A DNA stretch of 64,000 bases from Euphorbia lathyris (taxonomy: Eukaryota; Streptophyta; Magnoliopsida; Malpighiales; Euphorbiaceae): NCBI RefSeq assembly GCF_963576675.1, contig NC_088913.1, positions 17,001,001 to 17,065,000 on the forward strand, read 5' to 3'. A model generated the notes under the pieces. It did no database searches. It was not told the origin of the DNA and was given only the letters and a program-made list of their open reading frames with translations. Positions 1 through 10,755 of the stretch are shown here, piece after piece. The translations under genes and the position numbers were made by a program. Every line of letters begins with the position of its first letter. The first letter of the stretch is position 1.

Positions 1-724
1 TTGATTCCCTTTTAATTGATGATTAGAGATTTAGAGGAAGTTGAAGAAGTAATTCTATTTTTTAAAAATAAATTGTTGAAAACCAGAAAGAAAAATCAAC
101 TGAGAAGATGATTTTTATGACTTATTTTATTGAGAAAAAGAGGAAAGAGAAGAGAGAAGAGAGAAGAGAGAAGAAAGAGAAATTAGGCTATGATAAGGGG
201 TATAAATGTATTTTACATGTTAAAATGATTTTTCTTTATTTTGTGTAAATTAGGCTAGAATGTCAATTTTTTTTTTTTGGTTGAAGGCTAGAATGTCATT
301 TATGTAGGTATGGAGGGAATGAAATTGAATAGATATGTGACCATAGTGGTAAATTCAAATCAAAATCTAATACCTTGTGACTCTTTCTTCTTCTTCGTCT
401 TCCTCATTATGAACTTCCACGGTTTCCATTTGCTTCAATATAATCTCTAATTCTTTAATTTCTTCTTCTGGCTCCAAAAATAGAATTTATTCTCTAATGC
501 GTTAATTTCTTCTTCTTTAATTTATAGCGGAATTCCATCCCAAACTCTTCATCTTTTTGTTGGTCTCTGAAAGCTTGTGTGATTTCCATTTTCTTCTCCT
601 TTGGAATCTACGTTTTTCTCATTGTAAGTTGTGGTATTCGTTCAATTAAGGATGGAATAAATAGGGGCAAAAAATACCTAATTAGAGAATATTGGATGAG
701 GACATCCTTCAGAATATTCAAGTC
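1..724. other. Intergenic, no gene seen
   Basis: AT-rich sequence with no supported reading frame. It contains a short purine-rich (GAGAA)n-like tract at about 133-183 and T-rich stretches. I see nothing else. Confidence 0.6.
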
Positions 725-2029
725 CGAACTGTAACACCCCTTTTTAAAAACCGTCAAATTCTAGAACAATAGTAAATTCCATTAACAAAAAAAAAACAAA
801 AAAAAAACAAAAAAAAAAAAAAACAGTTTCATTACGTTTATAAATGCACTCCAATAAAACACTTTCTTTTTTGTGATGAAGCTCTTAGCTTAGTGGTTGA
901 GAGCTTACCTATGCCTTGAGAGGTCATGGGTTCGAATCACATCTGGGTCTAGTGGGGATTTTTCTTTTTTCTTTAATGTAAGTGCATTGTGCACAAATTT
1001 TTTGAAAAAAAAATGCACTCCAATAGGTTCAAATAAACGAAACCAAACGTTTAAAATTTATCAAAAGTGCCCACAAGCTAGACTATTAGTAATATAAACC
1101 CAATAATGACGACTCTACATACTGGCCGATCCATACAAGCGTCGCTAGTATTTAATGACATTAACCTGAAAAGAAAACTGATGGAGAGTGGGGGTGAGCT
1201 TGGGAGGCCCAGTAAGATAGCCAATTAAATACATAGCACAACCACACACGCATATAATTCAGTTTACATACATTCAATCATTATTGGTTATCAAGCAAAG
1301 CATCCAATAAATAAATATTATTATTAATTTATTCAAAGGGCCCTGCTTACTTTAGTTTAGTAATACCCAATGGTTGCTTGGCCAATAAAATCATATCCTG
1401 AGATACCCTGTCGTAACAAATACCCGGTTTATAATTAACTGCTTACCTCTAACATCAAAATCTAACCATACGATTTTCGGTAGTCTATTTTCTGTTTCAT
1501 CCCCGACCTTGAAAGTTGAATGATCAAACCCTAACAATTTTTTTTTGATATAGTCGGGGGCTTAAGTTGAGGGAGGAGAAGAAAAAAATAGGGTTTTTGC
1601 CGATTGAAATGTTCTGAAACATAATCCTTGTGCCAAAATAATAGAATTTAGCACTAATAGGTTTTCCTTTTTAAAATAAAATAATGAAACACCAAATTTA
1701 TAAATGCAATAACGAAATTCAAGTGAAGAATATTGGTGATGGAAGAGTTTAAAACCAACTCAATATATGGATAAGATATTTATAACTAATTCTTTATTAT
1801 CTTTATTTACCTACATTTTTAAACACAAATTAAATAAAAGAAAACACAAATTAAATAAAAGAAAATACGTTTTTTTTATATTGTTCTTATTATTTTAAGA
1901 AAATGCACCATTTAAAAAGCAATACTAATAATAAAAAATAAAATATCATAGTTTTTTTTTACTATAAAAATGAGAGCATATGAAAAATTATTAATTATTT
2001 ATATAAATTTTTACGGGCGTTACACGAAC
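725..2029. mobile_element. Solo LTR of an LTR retrotransposon, with 5-bp TSD
   Basis: The segment 730-2024 starts TGTAACACCC and ends GGGCGTTACA, an inverted terminal pair typical of plant LTRs that begin with TG and end with CA. It is flanked by the 5-bp direct repeat cgaac at 725-729 and 2025-2029. There is no internal gag-pol and no second LTR, so this fits a solo LTR left by LTR-LTR recombination. The length is about 1.3 kb, including the SINE inserted at 857-1010. The family is not identified. The orientation is not determined. Confidence 0.75.
857..1010 (+). mobile_element. tRNA-derived SINE nested in the solo LTR
   Basis: A pol III box A (TAGCTTAGTGG, 886-896) and box B (GGTTCGAATCA, 929-939) are spaced as in a tRNA gene. 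They are followed by an unrelated 3' body with the near-palindromic piece gtgcattgtgcac and an A-rich tail. The element is bounded by a perfect 15-bp target duplication, aaatgcactccaata, at 842-856 and 1011-1025. A diverged relative with the same 3' body lies at 27846-27950. The 3' body and the TSD argue against a functional tRNA gene. Confidence 0.8.
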
Positions 2030-3094
2030 AGAGAAGTAACTGCTCATCAGGATTAGTTCGGTTCCTCTTCTTTGAAGTTGATTCGGTCAACTTAGGGGAG
2101 TCTCTTCGGTACCCTATGTGTAATTGCTTCGGTCTTATCTGGTGTTGTGCATCTTCGGTTTATTTGCTCTCCAAGGAAATCAAAATGACTCGATCTCTAA
2201 GGGGACAATCCTGACACGCCGCCTGCATGGTAATGTTCACAGTGTCATGGCTGGTACTTTTAGTCAACCCTATTTTATCCTTTAAGTTTTTATCCTTTAT
2301 TGACACATTTACCATTTTCTGTAATTTGCCAATTAGGTCTTGAGATGCTATAATTCCTCAACTTTTATAAAAGAAAATCAAACTATTATCTTCATATTGA
2401 AGTTTGTTAAGGTTTTCATACCTTCAAGGGGGATTTCATTATTCCTACGGATTTAGTCCGTAAAGCTTCAGATTAACTCCTTCTAATTTAGCTAGAGAAT
2501 AAACTCTTTGTGTGGTTAAGATCAAAACCTCTCATTTTCGATATTAATCCGTATCAATATTGTCTAGTACACCATTTATTTAGGAATTCTTCCAGCTTTC
2601 TAAAATGTCATAGGAGGGAATACTGTTTTTCAAATTGCAGATATAAAATGGTACTTTCACCTTAACTTCCTGAAGCATTTCATTACATCAAATAATGATA
2701 AAACAGATTCAATTTATATCAAACATGCTGAATTTAAATAACAGGTTTGTTTTATGTTCTCTGAATTTTGAATGACAATGGCATGCTCATAGTTATAATT
2801 ATGCTAATTTTTTTTCTCTATTTGACGAGTTCTCATATTAAGCATTTGGTTTTCCATATCACTTGTAGGAGTTCCAATTCACATTTAGACACGTGTACTC
2901 TAATTCTACTTAATAATTAAAATAGTGAGACCTATTATAATACGTGTGGGTCCATGTTACACATGACAAAATATGTATGAGAGGTCATCCATTTGATATG
3001 GAGAATCGGGTGCTTCTAATAATTTTCCCTATTTAACACATCATATTTAAATGATATCCATATAGTCGGGTCATGTTTTTTCTTAACCATATTT
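2030..3094. other. Intergenic, no gene seen
   Basis: There is no long open frame. The part at about 2030-2600 is less AT-rich than its surroundings and could be an old retrotransposon fragment, but I found no termini or domains to support that. Confidence 0.45.
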
Positions 3095-3614
3095 TTTCTT
3101 TTTGGCTTAATACATCGTTTGTCCTATGAATTTGTCCAAAAAGTTTGATTGTCTACCGAACTTTTAAAGTATCCATGTAGCTCCCTCAACTTGTATAAAA
3201 TATTCAGTTAGCCCCTGAACTTGCGTAAAATGTAATCAATTGATCACTCGATTGAAAAAAAATAAGTTAAATGTGGAAGATGTAGTGCACGCGTCTTGAG
3301 AAAAGTAAAATGACCAAGGTCGGGGTATGCAGTTCTATTATTAGAGAAGACAAGTTTTATAGTTGAGCAAGTAAGAACTTAATTTTTAATCTATTGTGTG
3401 AATTATGTAACATTCTAAGACGTGTGCGATACATCTTCTGCATTTAACTTACTTTTTTTACAATCGAGTGATCAATTGATTGCATTTTACGCAAGTTCGC
3501 GGGACTAACTGAACATTTTATGTAAGTTGAGGGAACTGATGGACATTTTGAAAGTTCAGGAGACCAGCCAATCAAACTTTTTGAGGGCAAATGATGTATT
3601 AAGCGTTTCTTTTT
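3095..3614. mobile_element. MULE-type MITE (foldback, about 500 bp)
   Basis: The element 3104-3605 has inverted ends (GGCTTAATACATC against GATGTATTAAGCG) and long inner arms that repeat in inverse order, for example the cgtaaaatgtaatcaattgatcac block and its complement. A 9-bp direct repeat tttcttttt lies at 3095-3103 and 3606-3614; being T-rich it is not decisive alone. A 9-bp duplication is the signature of Mutator-like elements. Diverged relatives lie at 49985-50405 and 28365-30065. Confidence 0.65.
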
Positions 3615-3691
3615 ACATATATATCTATATACATGTAAATTAAATCAGAATAAATCATAATGGAGCAATTTTACAATTAAACTACATTCCA

Positions 3692-4188
3692 TAAATTATA
3701 GGGTAAATTTCAAATAAAACCCTTGTGGTTTCACTAATTTTCGGATAAAGGAATGTGGTTTACTTTTTTGTCAAAACGAGGATTGAGGTTTTCAACTTTA
3801 GCAAAATAAGGACTTTTTCAATTGATACTATTAAAATCACCGTTGACGACTTCAAGAATGACATATCTTAAGAACTACTAATATTCTAAGCAACTTTAAT
3901 TCTTCAACTTTTTTATTTTGAGATTATTTAGATGATGTTTGGTAAAGAGAGAGAAAGTTCCAAAAAAGATGATTTTCGAAAATCGAAAATGTAGTTCCAT
4001 AGAAAATATGACATTGAACAACTTTAATTCTTGAAAATTTTCATTTTCAGGTCGTAAAAGATGGTTGTAACAGTATTAATTCAAGTGCGAAACCTCAATC
4101 CTCGTTTTGACAAAAAGTAAACCACAGTCCTTTATCTGAAACTTAGTGAAACCACATGAGTTTTATTTGAAATTTACCCTAAATTATA
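3692..4188. mobile_element. MULE-type MITE, 479 bp, perfect 9-bp TSD
   Basis: The element 3701-4179 begins GGGTAAATTTCAAATAAAAC and ends with its exact reverse complement. It is flanked by the 9-bp direct repeat taaattata at 3692-3700 and 4180-4188. The interior folds back on itself (ccttgtggtttcacta near the left, its complement near the right). There is no coding capacity. Confidence 0.85.
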
Positions 4189-4189
4189 A

Positions 4190-4813
4190 TGCAAATGCAA
4201 TAAAAATAAAGTTCATTACAATCTGCAAATTAACAAGAGTCTCAATATGTTATTTAAGGTAAAATGCAATCACAACTATTCAAACTTCACTTATTATTTT
4301 ACTATGATTACTAAACTTCAATTTGTATTACAAAAATCACCAAATCTTTATTTTTTTCACACTAAAGTCACTATTATGAAATTTTATCCAATTATGTACC
4401 AAAAAAAAAAACTAATCTGACATCATATCACAATAAACTTAAATCACATTCAACTCTTTAAAAGACGCCATGTCAACTCCGTTAATATCACGTATCAACA
4501 AAAACACCTCAAATTTCAATAATTTGACGTTATGTATAGATCGCTATTAACACGACATTAATATAATAATCCTGACATGGTATGAGTCTTGATCCTTGTC
4601 TCCGATATAGATTTATTCTGAAATTCATAACGGTACTTTAAAGCATGTTTTTTTCCATCATAAATTAACTTGTGTCAAAAATATCAAATGACATACTTAC
4701 AGGGGTCATTTACGCACCAATTTGCCATTATAATGACCAAATTAATACGCAAAATTCACTTTAAACAGGATGTATCTGAACTGGGGGCACGTAATGTTCC
4801 GTTCGCCGATCCT
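4190..4813. other. Intergenic region downstream of the DUF936 gene
   Basis: AT-rich sequence with no supported gene. Frames reading on the plus strand from about 4670 are antisense shadows of the last DUF936 exon. Confidence 0.5.
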
Positions 4814-7800
4814 CTATGCGTCGGCTACTGCATTTCTAGCAGTTCTTTCCACATGTGTCAACAAAATTCCATAGATTTTGCTCCTAACTTGCCTACAAGC
4901 TTCCATTTCAGAATCCTCCATGTTCTTAGCTTTACATCTGATATCCAACCAATCACTAACTTTCTTAATCCTGAACATCATTTCAGGTTCCTGAATATCA
5001 GGTTCTGAAGAACAGGAATCATCAGTTTTGCAGCTAACACAATCTAAATACTCGTCAACATATTTCAGAAACCATTTATTACTCTCATTACTCAAACAAT
5101 TCCCCAATTCTTCTGATTTTTTCAATCCACTTCCCATCACCCAATCTTTTCCTGCTTCAGGTTCCATCTTCGTAATTTTCTGCTTCCTCGGAGTGAATGC
5201 AGGTTTCGATATGGTCTTTTCATCGGTTGAATTCTTCGTTTCACAGGTATAGTCCGTGGAAAATGGTTTAAGATCGGATTCCAGGGCGGTTTTGATCCAT
5301 TCTGATGCATTTTTCTTTCTGTCAATTGCAATTTGTGATTCTTGAGTTGGATTATCAGTTTCAGGTTTTTGAAAGATTGGTTTTGTCTGAGACAAGTCAT
5401 GTTCAAGGCTCAGAAACTTGTCTACTGATTGGTGATGTTCTTCAGCTTGCTTGGCAGATTGAACTTCAGAGTAAATGCTGGAGAAAAGAAAGAAAAAAAC
5501 ATTTCAAGATCTGCAATTTGTTTCAATTCGGATGGGATCGAATCGAAATCAGTATCGTTTTCTGATAGAGCTGAAATCAAGAACTGAATGATGATTGTAA
5601 ACATTATATAAAACTGCAGACCTTAGGCATTTGAGCAATCTTTCAGCAGCTGATGCTTCTAATAGAGCCTCCACAGCAACAAGACAAGCAGTGTCTCTAA
5701 TTTGCAACACTTCCTGCAACACAAATTTATATAGGAGAAGTGTTACAGAAAGTGGCGGATCGGGTGCGATAGACGAAAATATGTTAAAATTTACAGATTT
5801 TTGGGCCTAAGAATCAGAGACCATTATTTTTGTCCACATTCCTTCACTAACAGTAATACCAAATATGTTATAAATTCTGAATATACTGTAATTATGGATA
5901 TAAATTTTCTATTTAGCGACGAAACTTTCTGTAGTCATTATAGTTTTTCCTTATTTCTCTCCTATGTTGAACGGAAGCTCTTTTTATTAGCATTTCCACG
6001 TTTCGTGTCCGTTTCCATTTATTTTCCATTTCCATTACCGTTTCCTAGCTAATTTTTCTTAGAAATAGCATTTCCTGTATGTTTCTATTGCCATTTCATT
6101 TCCCGTTTCGCTTCCGTGCAACATAGTTTCTCTCTAAATCGGGGGTAACGAACCCTCCATGACCCCTTGCAAATTCAACCATGGTTAGAGATAATAAAAC
6201 TATTATTTGAGCCTTATCAATTTGAACTAGGGTTAATTGCAAGCAGATGCCTTGTGGTTATACGAATTTGCAGATGAGTACATGTAGTCTCTTCTTTACA
6301 AACGCAACCCTTGTAGTTGCAAAATGTTGCATTTTTTTTACTTTGCCAAATTTGACCAATAACGACCTCAAAATGAAAATGTTCAAGAATTAAAGTTGTT
6401 TAGTATTTATATTTACTATGGAACTATATTTTTTATTTTTCAAAATCATCATTTTTTTAGTTTTCTCTCTCGTAAAAAACAACACCTAAATAACTTCAAA
6501 CCTAAAAAGTTGAAGAATTAAAGTTTCTTAAAATATCATTTAACTCTTGAAAAATTTTCATTTCGAAGTCGTTATCGGTCAAATTCTGACAAAGTAAACC
6601 GAAATGCAAAATTTTACAAACCACACGATTGTGTTTGTAAAAAAAAAAAAAAACAAAATACCAGAAGTACCCATCTGCAAATCAGCGAAACCATAGGGCA
6701 TCTATATGCAATTAACCTTTTAAACTACTTCATGGATATCATATACTGTAATTATGGATATAAACTTTCTATTTAGCGACGAAAAATTCTGTAGCTAATT
6801 TAGTTTTTCTTTATTTCTCCCTGAATCAGGGCAACCAACCCTCCATGACCCCTTGCAAATTTACTAAAAACTATTATTTTGAGCCTTATCAATTTAAACT
6901 TTTCATCAATAGTTCTTTAACATAGCATCGGAGCGTCTTAAAGTCTAAATTTTGAATCTCCGACAATCCATTTATTAATCAAATTTCAACACAACGTAGA
7001 GTAGGCGAATGTTTATACAAGCTTCAAGTACAGGTTCTTCCAGTCCGTCAGGCAATCCCGTCATAAAAATCGTATGTGAAATCTGCATCGACCAATTAAA
7101 CCGCGTTTTCATTCCGCCTAAATTCCGTCGGGAAAATGATTTACCGACGGAATGAGGCAACCTGTGACGGCATTTTCCGTCAGAGTTTGACAATTTTCTA
7201 GTAGTGTGTGTCGGATTGAACACTTATACGACAATTATTCAAATTTTTAAAAATACAAGAATGAAGAATTAGCGAGAAATTAATTTACCTGGCCTAGTTT
7301 AACCAAGGATGAAGGAAGCAAATCCCAGGAAATATGAATGTCATTAATTGAACTGCAACTCACTTCTTCATTGATGGAATCTTCACTTATTAGTTTCTCA
7401 GATTCAGAGATGCTATTTTCTCTTGGAGTTTTTGATGATTTTATAGCTATACTAGTCACTGTTCTTTTCGTTATAGTACTCGAATTATCATCCGAACTAT
7501 TGTTCCTAGGCGAATCAGGCTGCGGAATCTGCAGACGAAAAGATCGAAATGTTAAATCAAGGTGAGAAAACTTGAATCTGAACTGTAAATTCTGTGAGTA
7601 AATCACACAAATGGTTACATATGTTTGAGCAATGTTCATAGAAGTTTATTTCATCTCCGTAAATTAATATATCTTTAATTGTACTCATATCGTTGTCACA
7701 ATGAATGTTTTCCGACTACACTATCACCAAAATTGCTGACATAGACGCTTATCCAAGTCATTATTTACGTGGACGCTCCATTTAAAAGTCCCACTATTGA

Positions 7801-9278
7801 AAAAATCATAGAGGGATAAACGAAAAATTGTATGCCACGTTGTTTTTGTTAATTCACGTGATGCTTAAACGTAATAGATGACTTGAATAAACGTCCACGA
7901 CAACAATTCCAGTGACAGTGTCACGGGAAAACCAATGTGACTTTATCCAGTGATGAAACTGAACCAAATACTTCGGGGTCAATCGATCAAAATTTGTTAA
8001 GAAATATATATCTTTTATGGGACTAAGCATCACCAACGGCAGATTCCGTTCAGATTCCGTCGGTAACAACAGAAATGTATATCTTTCGACGGAACTTTCT
8101 GTCAGTAATTATAATTTTTTTCATTTTATCCTGAGAACCAAATGGCCGACGGACCTTCTGTGACCCCCTTACCTTCCGCCCTTGATATTATCCATACGAT
8201 ATCAAAGATGTGTTATTTTATCGAGATAAAATGAACTTTTGTAATCTTATATATATTGAAACATTACGCAAACATATGTGACGGTCGGAGTTTTCACCTC
8301 AAGCTTGACCACAGGACTTTCTGCAATATCAACAATCCTTGTAGGAGCTTCCTTTCCTGTCCAGCTTTTTCTTTTAAACATTGTTGATGTCGCTGCCGTC
8401 GAAATCGAGCTTTTACTGTCACAATTCTTCCCATATCTCGGCTTACATTTTCGCAACCCTTTATAATAACTCTCACCGTCATTCCTTTTCGACCTATAAC
8501 TCATCGTACTCTCGACATCTTCGCCCTTTCGAGGCCTATGCATCGATGATCGTCTACTCGGTTTATCATCCAAGCCCCCTCTCGAAAATCCGGACTTCTC
8601 CAGTTGTTTCTTCGTTACCTTTTCGGTACTATCTTGATCAGCCGAAGTCAGGCTTCTAGACCTCCCTATCCCCGGACTTAACGGAGGCTTTTCGCAATGC
8701 TTCTCATTAATCACACTAACATTTTCTTCTTTAACCAAACTCACTTCTCCAATTCCGTCGGAACTTTCCTCGTTCGAGCTAATTCCGCTGAAACAATGAC
8801 GTCCCGTTCGCCTTTCTTCCGATTCAGGGTCTTGTACCGGTTTCTTGACAACATCATCCTGATCAAATGATGAATCCAACTTGGAAACACCAAGGAATTT
8901 TTCTAGAACATGTAAAGGGATAAGGTCTTTCGGGTTACCGAGACAGGGATGCCTGCCCGGGAGAGGCCGAATTCCTTTGAGCAACGGAACGGGATACGCG
9001 GCTTCTAATTTATCAACAAAAAGGAACTGGCCAATGTGTAATTTGTCATATAAAACCATGTCATCATCTTCTTGTGGTAAGGAGACATAAAGGGCATGAG
9101 ATAAATCAGAAACTCTTAAGAAAAAACCTTGATTAGGCCAAAGATCACCTTCTCTTAATACAGGGATTATGCTTCTAATCTGTAATAAAACAGGTTTATC
9201 TTCCCTTAATGTTGTGCCATCTACAACCATTTCTTGAAGGAATGTTACTAAGGCCCTGGAAGATAATTCTGCTGCCAT
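4814..9278 (-). CDS. DUF936-family plant protein, four exons
   Basis: Four exons read as one frame: 9278-8274 (donor uncertain), 7528-7289 (CTGCAG acceptor, CAG/GTAAAT donor), 5713-5622, and 5477-4814. This gives about 666 residues. The N-terminus (residues 1-125) matches the DUF936 domain, with [56 protein letters not shown] Ser/Lys-rich linker follows. The C-terminus has the family blocks [27 protein letters not shown] and [12 protein letters not shown]. Some DUF936 proteins are known as CORD proteins, which influence cortical microtubule organisation; a similar role here is only inference. The exon 3 to 4 junction restores an in-frame Ser codon (AG/C), which supports it. Introns 1 and 2 (about 0.75 and 1.6 kb) are swollen by transposon fragments. 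The gene appears intact. The alternative exon 1 donor is CC/GTCACA instead of AT/GTTTGC. Confidence 0.88.
5878..6905. repeat. Direct repeat pair in DUF936 intron 2
   Basis: The block 5878-6229 (tactgtaattatggatat, tttagcgacgaaa, ctccatgaccccttgcaaa, gagccttatcaattt) recurs in shortened form at 6738-6905. A more diverged relative with gacggaactttctgtcag lies at about 8080-8190 in intron 1. The ccgtcgg/gacggaa motifs resemble CACTA subterminal repeats, so these may be CACTA-derived fragments. Confidence 0.55.
6221..6727. mobile_element. MULE-type MITE in DUF936 intron 2
   Basis: The element 6230-6718 has inverted ends GGTTAATTGCA and TGCAATTAACC and foldback arms (agatgccttgtggtt against aaaccatagggcatct). 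Its flanks tttgaacta (6221-6229) and tttaaacta (6719-6727) form a 9-bp duplication with one mismatch. It separates the two copies of the intron repeat at 5878 and 6738. Confidence 0.65.
7040..7206 (-). mobile_element. CACTA (EnSpm) element end in DUF936 intron 2
   Basis: Read on the minus strand from 7206, the sequence begins CACTACTAGAAAATTG, the classic CACTA terminus. It is followed by subterminal CCGTCGG/GACGGAA repeats. I found no matching second end nearby, so this is a remnant. Its exact left border is unknown. Confidence 0.65.
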
Positions 9279-10232
9279 TTTTTTTCTCCTTTTGATTAAA
9301 TTTTTCTGATTAGGAAAATTAATTGCAATTAAATTTCTGATTAGGAGAATTTGCAGGTGAATTTGAGAAATGGAAGAAAAGTTAAGAAATTGAATGATTG
9401 TGGTTTATTGGGATTGTTTGACTTCCTAAATGTTAGGGTAGTTGAAACTTCCAATAATGTGGGAGGAGACCTGTAATGTTACGATATGTTAGGAATTAAA
9501 ATTATATGATGATAAAATACTGGAAAAATATTTTGATAAATGTAAATAAAAGTTAAAATCTAATTTTTTTTTTATGTAATTTTCTCTTTATTAAATTGTT
9601 CAAATATAGATACTACATTATATTTGATTTTCTAAGTCTAAATTTGTATAAATTAATAGTGAGATGCGTTGGATTGTACTTGAGTTAAGAAAAAAATTCA
9701 GGTCCGGATAGACCCGGTCTGACCAGCCCATGTACATTTAACTAACTCATATATACATATTTCTAAACATATCGGTATTTTATACTTTTATTTCTAGTTT
9801 TATCATATTTTTTCTTTAAAATATATAAGAATTTCATACTTTTATTTATAGTTTTGTTAAATTCAGTTATTGATTTAGAAAAATAATAAATTCTAATATT
9901 GTTAAATTAGTGACCTAAGTAGAATATTTTTTTTTTAGTATTAAACCCTTATAAATATTTAATTTGTACTATTAAGTAACTAATCATCGTCAATCTAACC
10001 CATCCATGAATTAAAGTTTAATATAAATGAATTGGATTGGTTTTTTTTTATTGTGTTGGATCAATTTTTAAGTTGATTCACATATATTTTTTCCTTTCCT
10101 TTTTATTTACGAGTTATTTGATTATTCATCATATAAATTGATTTATTACTAAAATAATTTTAAATTTAACAGTAAAATAAAATTTTTATTTTTTGTTAAA
10201 GTTTTTTTTGCTAATGAGCATTACATTTATAA
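9279..10232. other. Upstream of the DUF936 gene and downstream flank of UGT A
   Basis: AT-rich sequence with no gene. The first 150 bp should hold the DUF936 promoter and leader, though I could not pick a convincing TATA box. From about 10085 the sequence matches the repeated UGT 3' flank also seen at 33300-34200 and 34880-35520. Confidence 0.45.
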
Positions 10233-10371
10233 AGGCTATGCTTACTTTGTTTTTGACAAAGTAAGCTTTACTTTATTTTTTCCACCATTGGATAATGATG
10301 AACTTCGACAAAGTAAACTCATCTAATGGTAGAAAAAACAAAGTAAAGCTTACTTTGTCAAAAACAAATAA
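10233..10371. mobile_element. Small foldback MITE, copy 1
   Basis: A palindromic element with the arm ctttgtttttgacaaagtaa and its complement around a short centre (ccaccattggataatgatg). The same family occurs at 16191-16335 and 50551-50689. All copies are about 140 bp with the termini GGCTATG/CATAG or a close variant. No clear TSD was resolved. Confidence 0.6.
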
Positions 10372-10755
10372 ACATAAAAGGCACCTACATTTATATATAG
10401 ACATTTTTGTTATAGACAAATGTGTATAATTTTAAAACAAATCTTTAAAACAAATCATTGTAAATTAATCAGTTGGTTAAACCCCAAGTTTATATTAGGC
10501 TAATTTTTGTGCAATGATTTATTGCTAAATATCATTAACTTAGATTGCATTTATAATAAAATAAAAAGTACTACTTGATAGTCAAAAACAAGAACTATTT
10601 TTTTTTTTTAGAATTCAAAACAAGGAACTATTTTATTGATAAAAACTACTGATTATTCATTACCTAACTGATAAAAGTCTTCAAGTCCTAGCTCATCAAA
10701 CGGACTCAAGAACTCTAATCTGAACTAACTCACCAAATTTCAGAATCAAAAACTA

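Noticed and set aside
880..945. A tRNA gene on the plus strand
   Set aside because: Box A and box B are present, but the ends do not form an acceptor stem. The sequence continues into a repeat body with an A tail between 15-bp duplications, so it is a SINE.
4670..5565. Plus-strand reading frames opposite the last DUF936 exon
   Set aside because: They lie antisense to a conserved exon with family motifs and show no recognisable domain.
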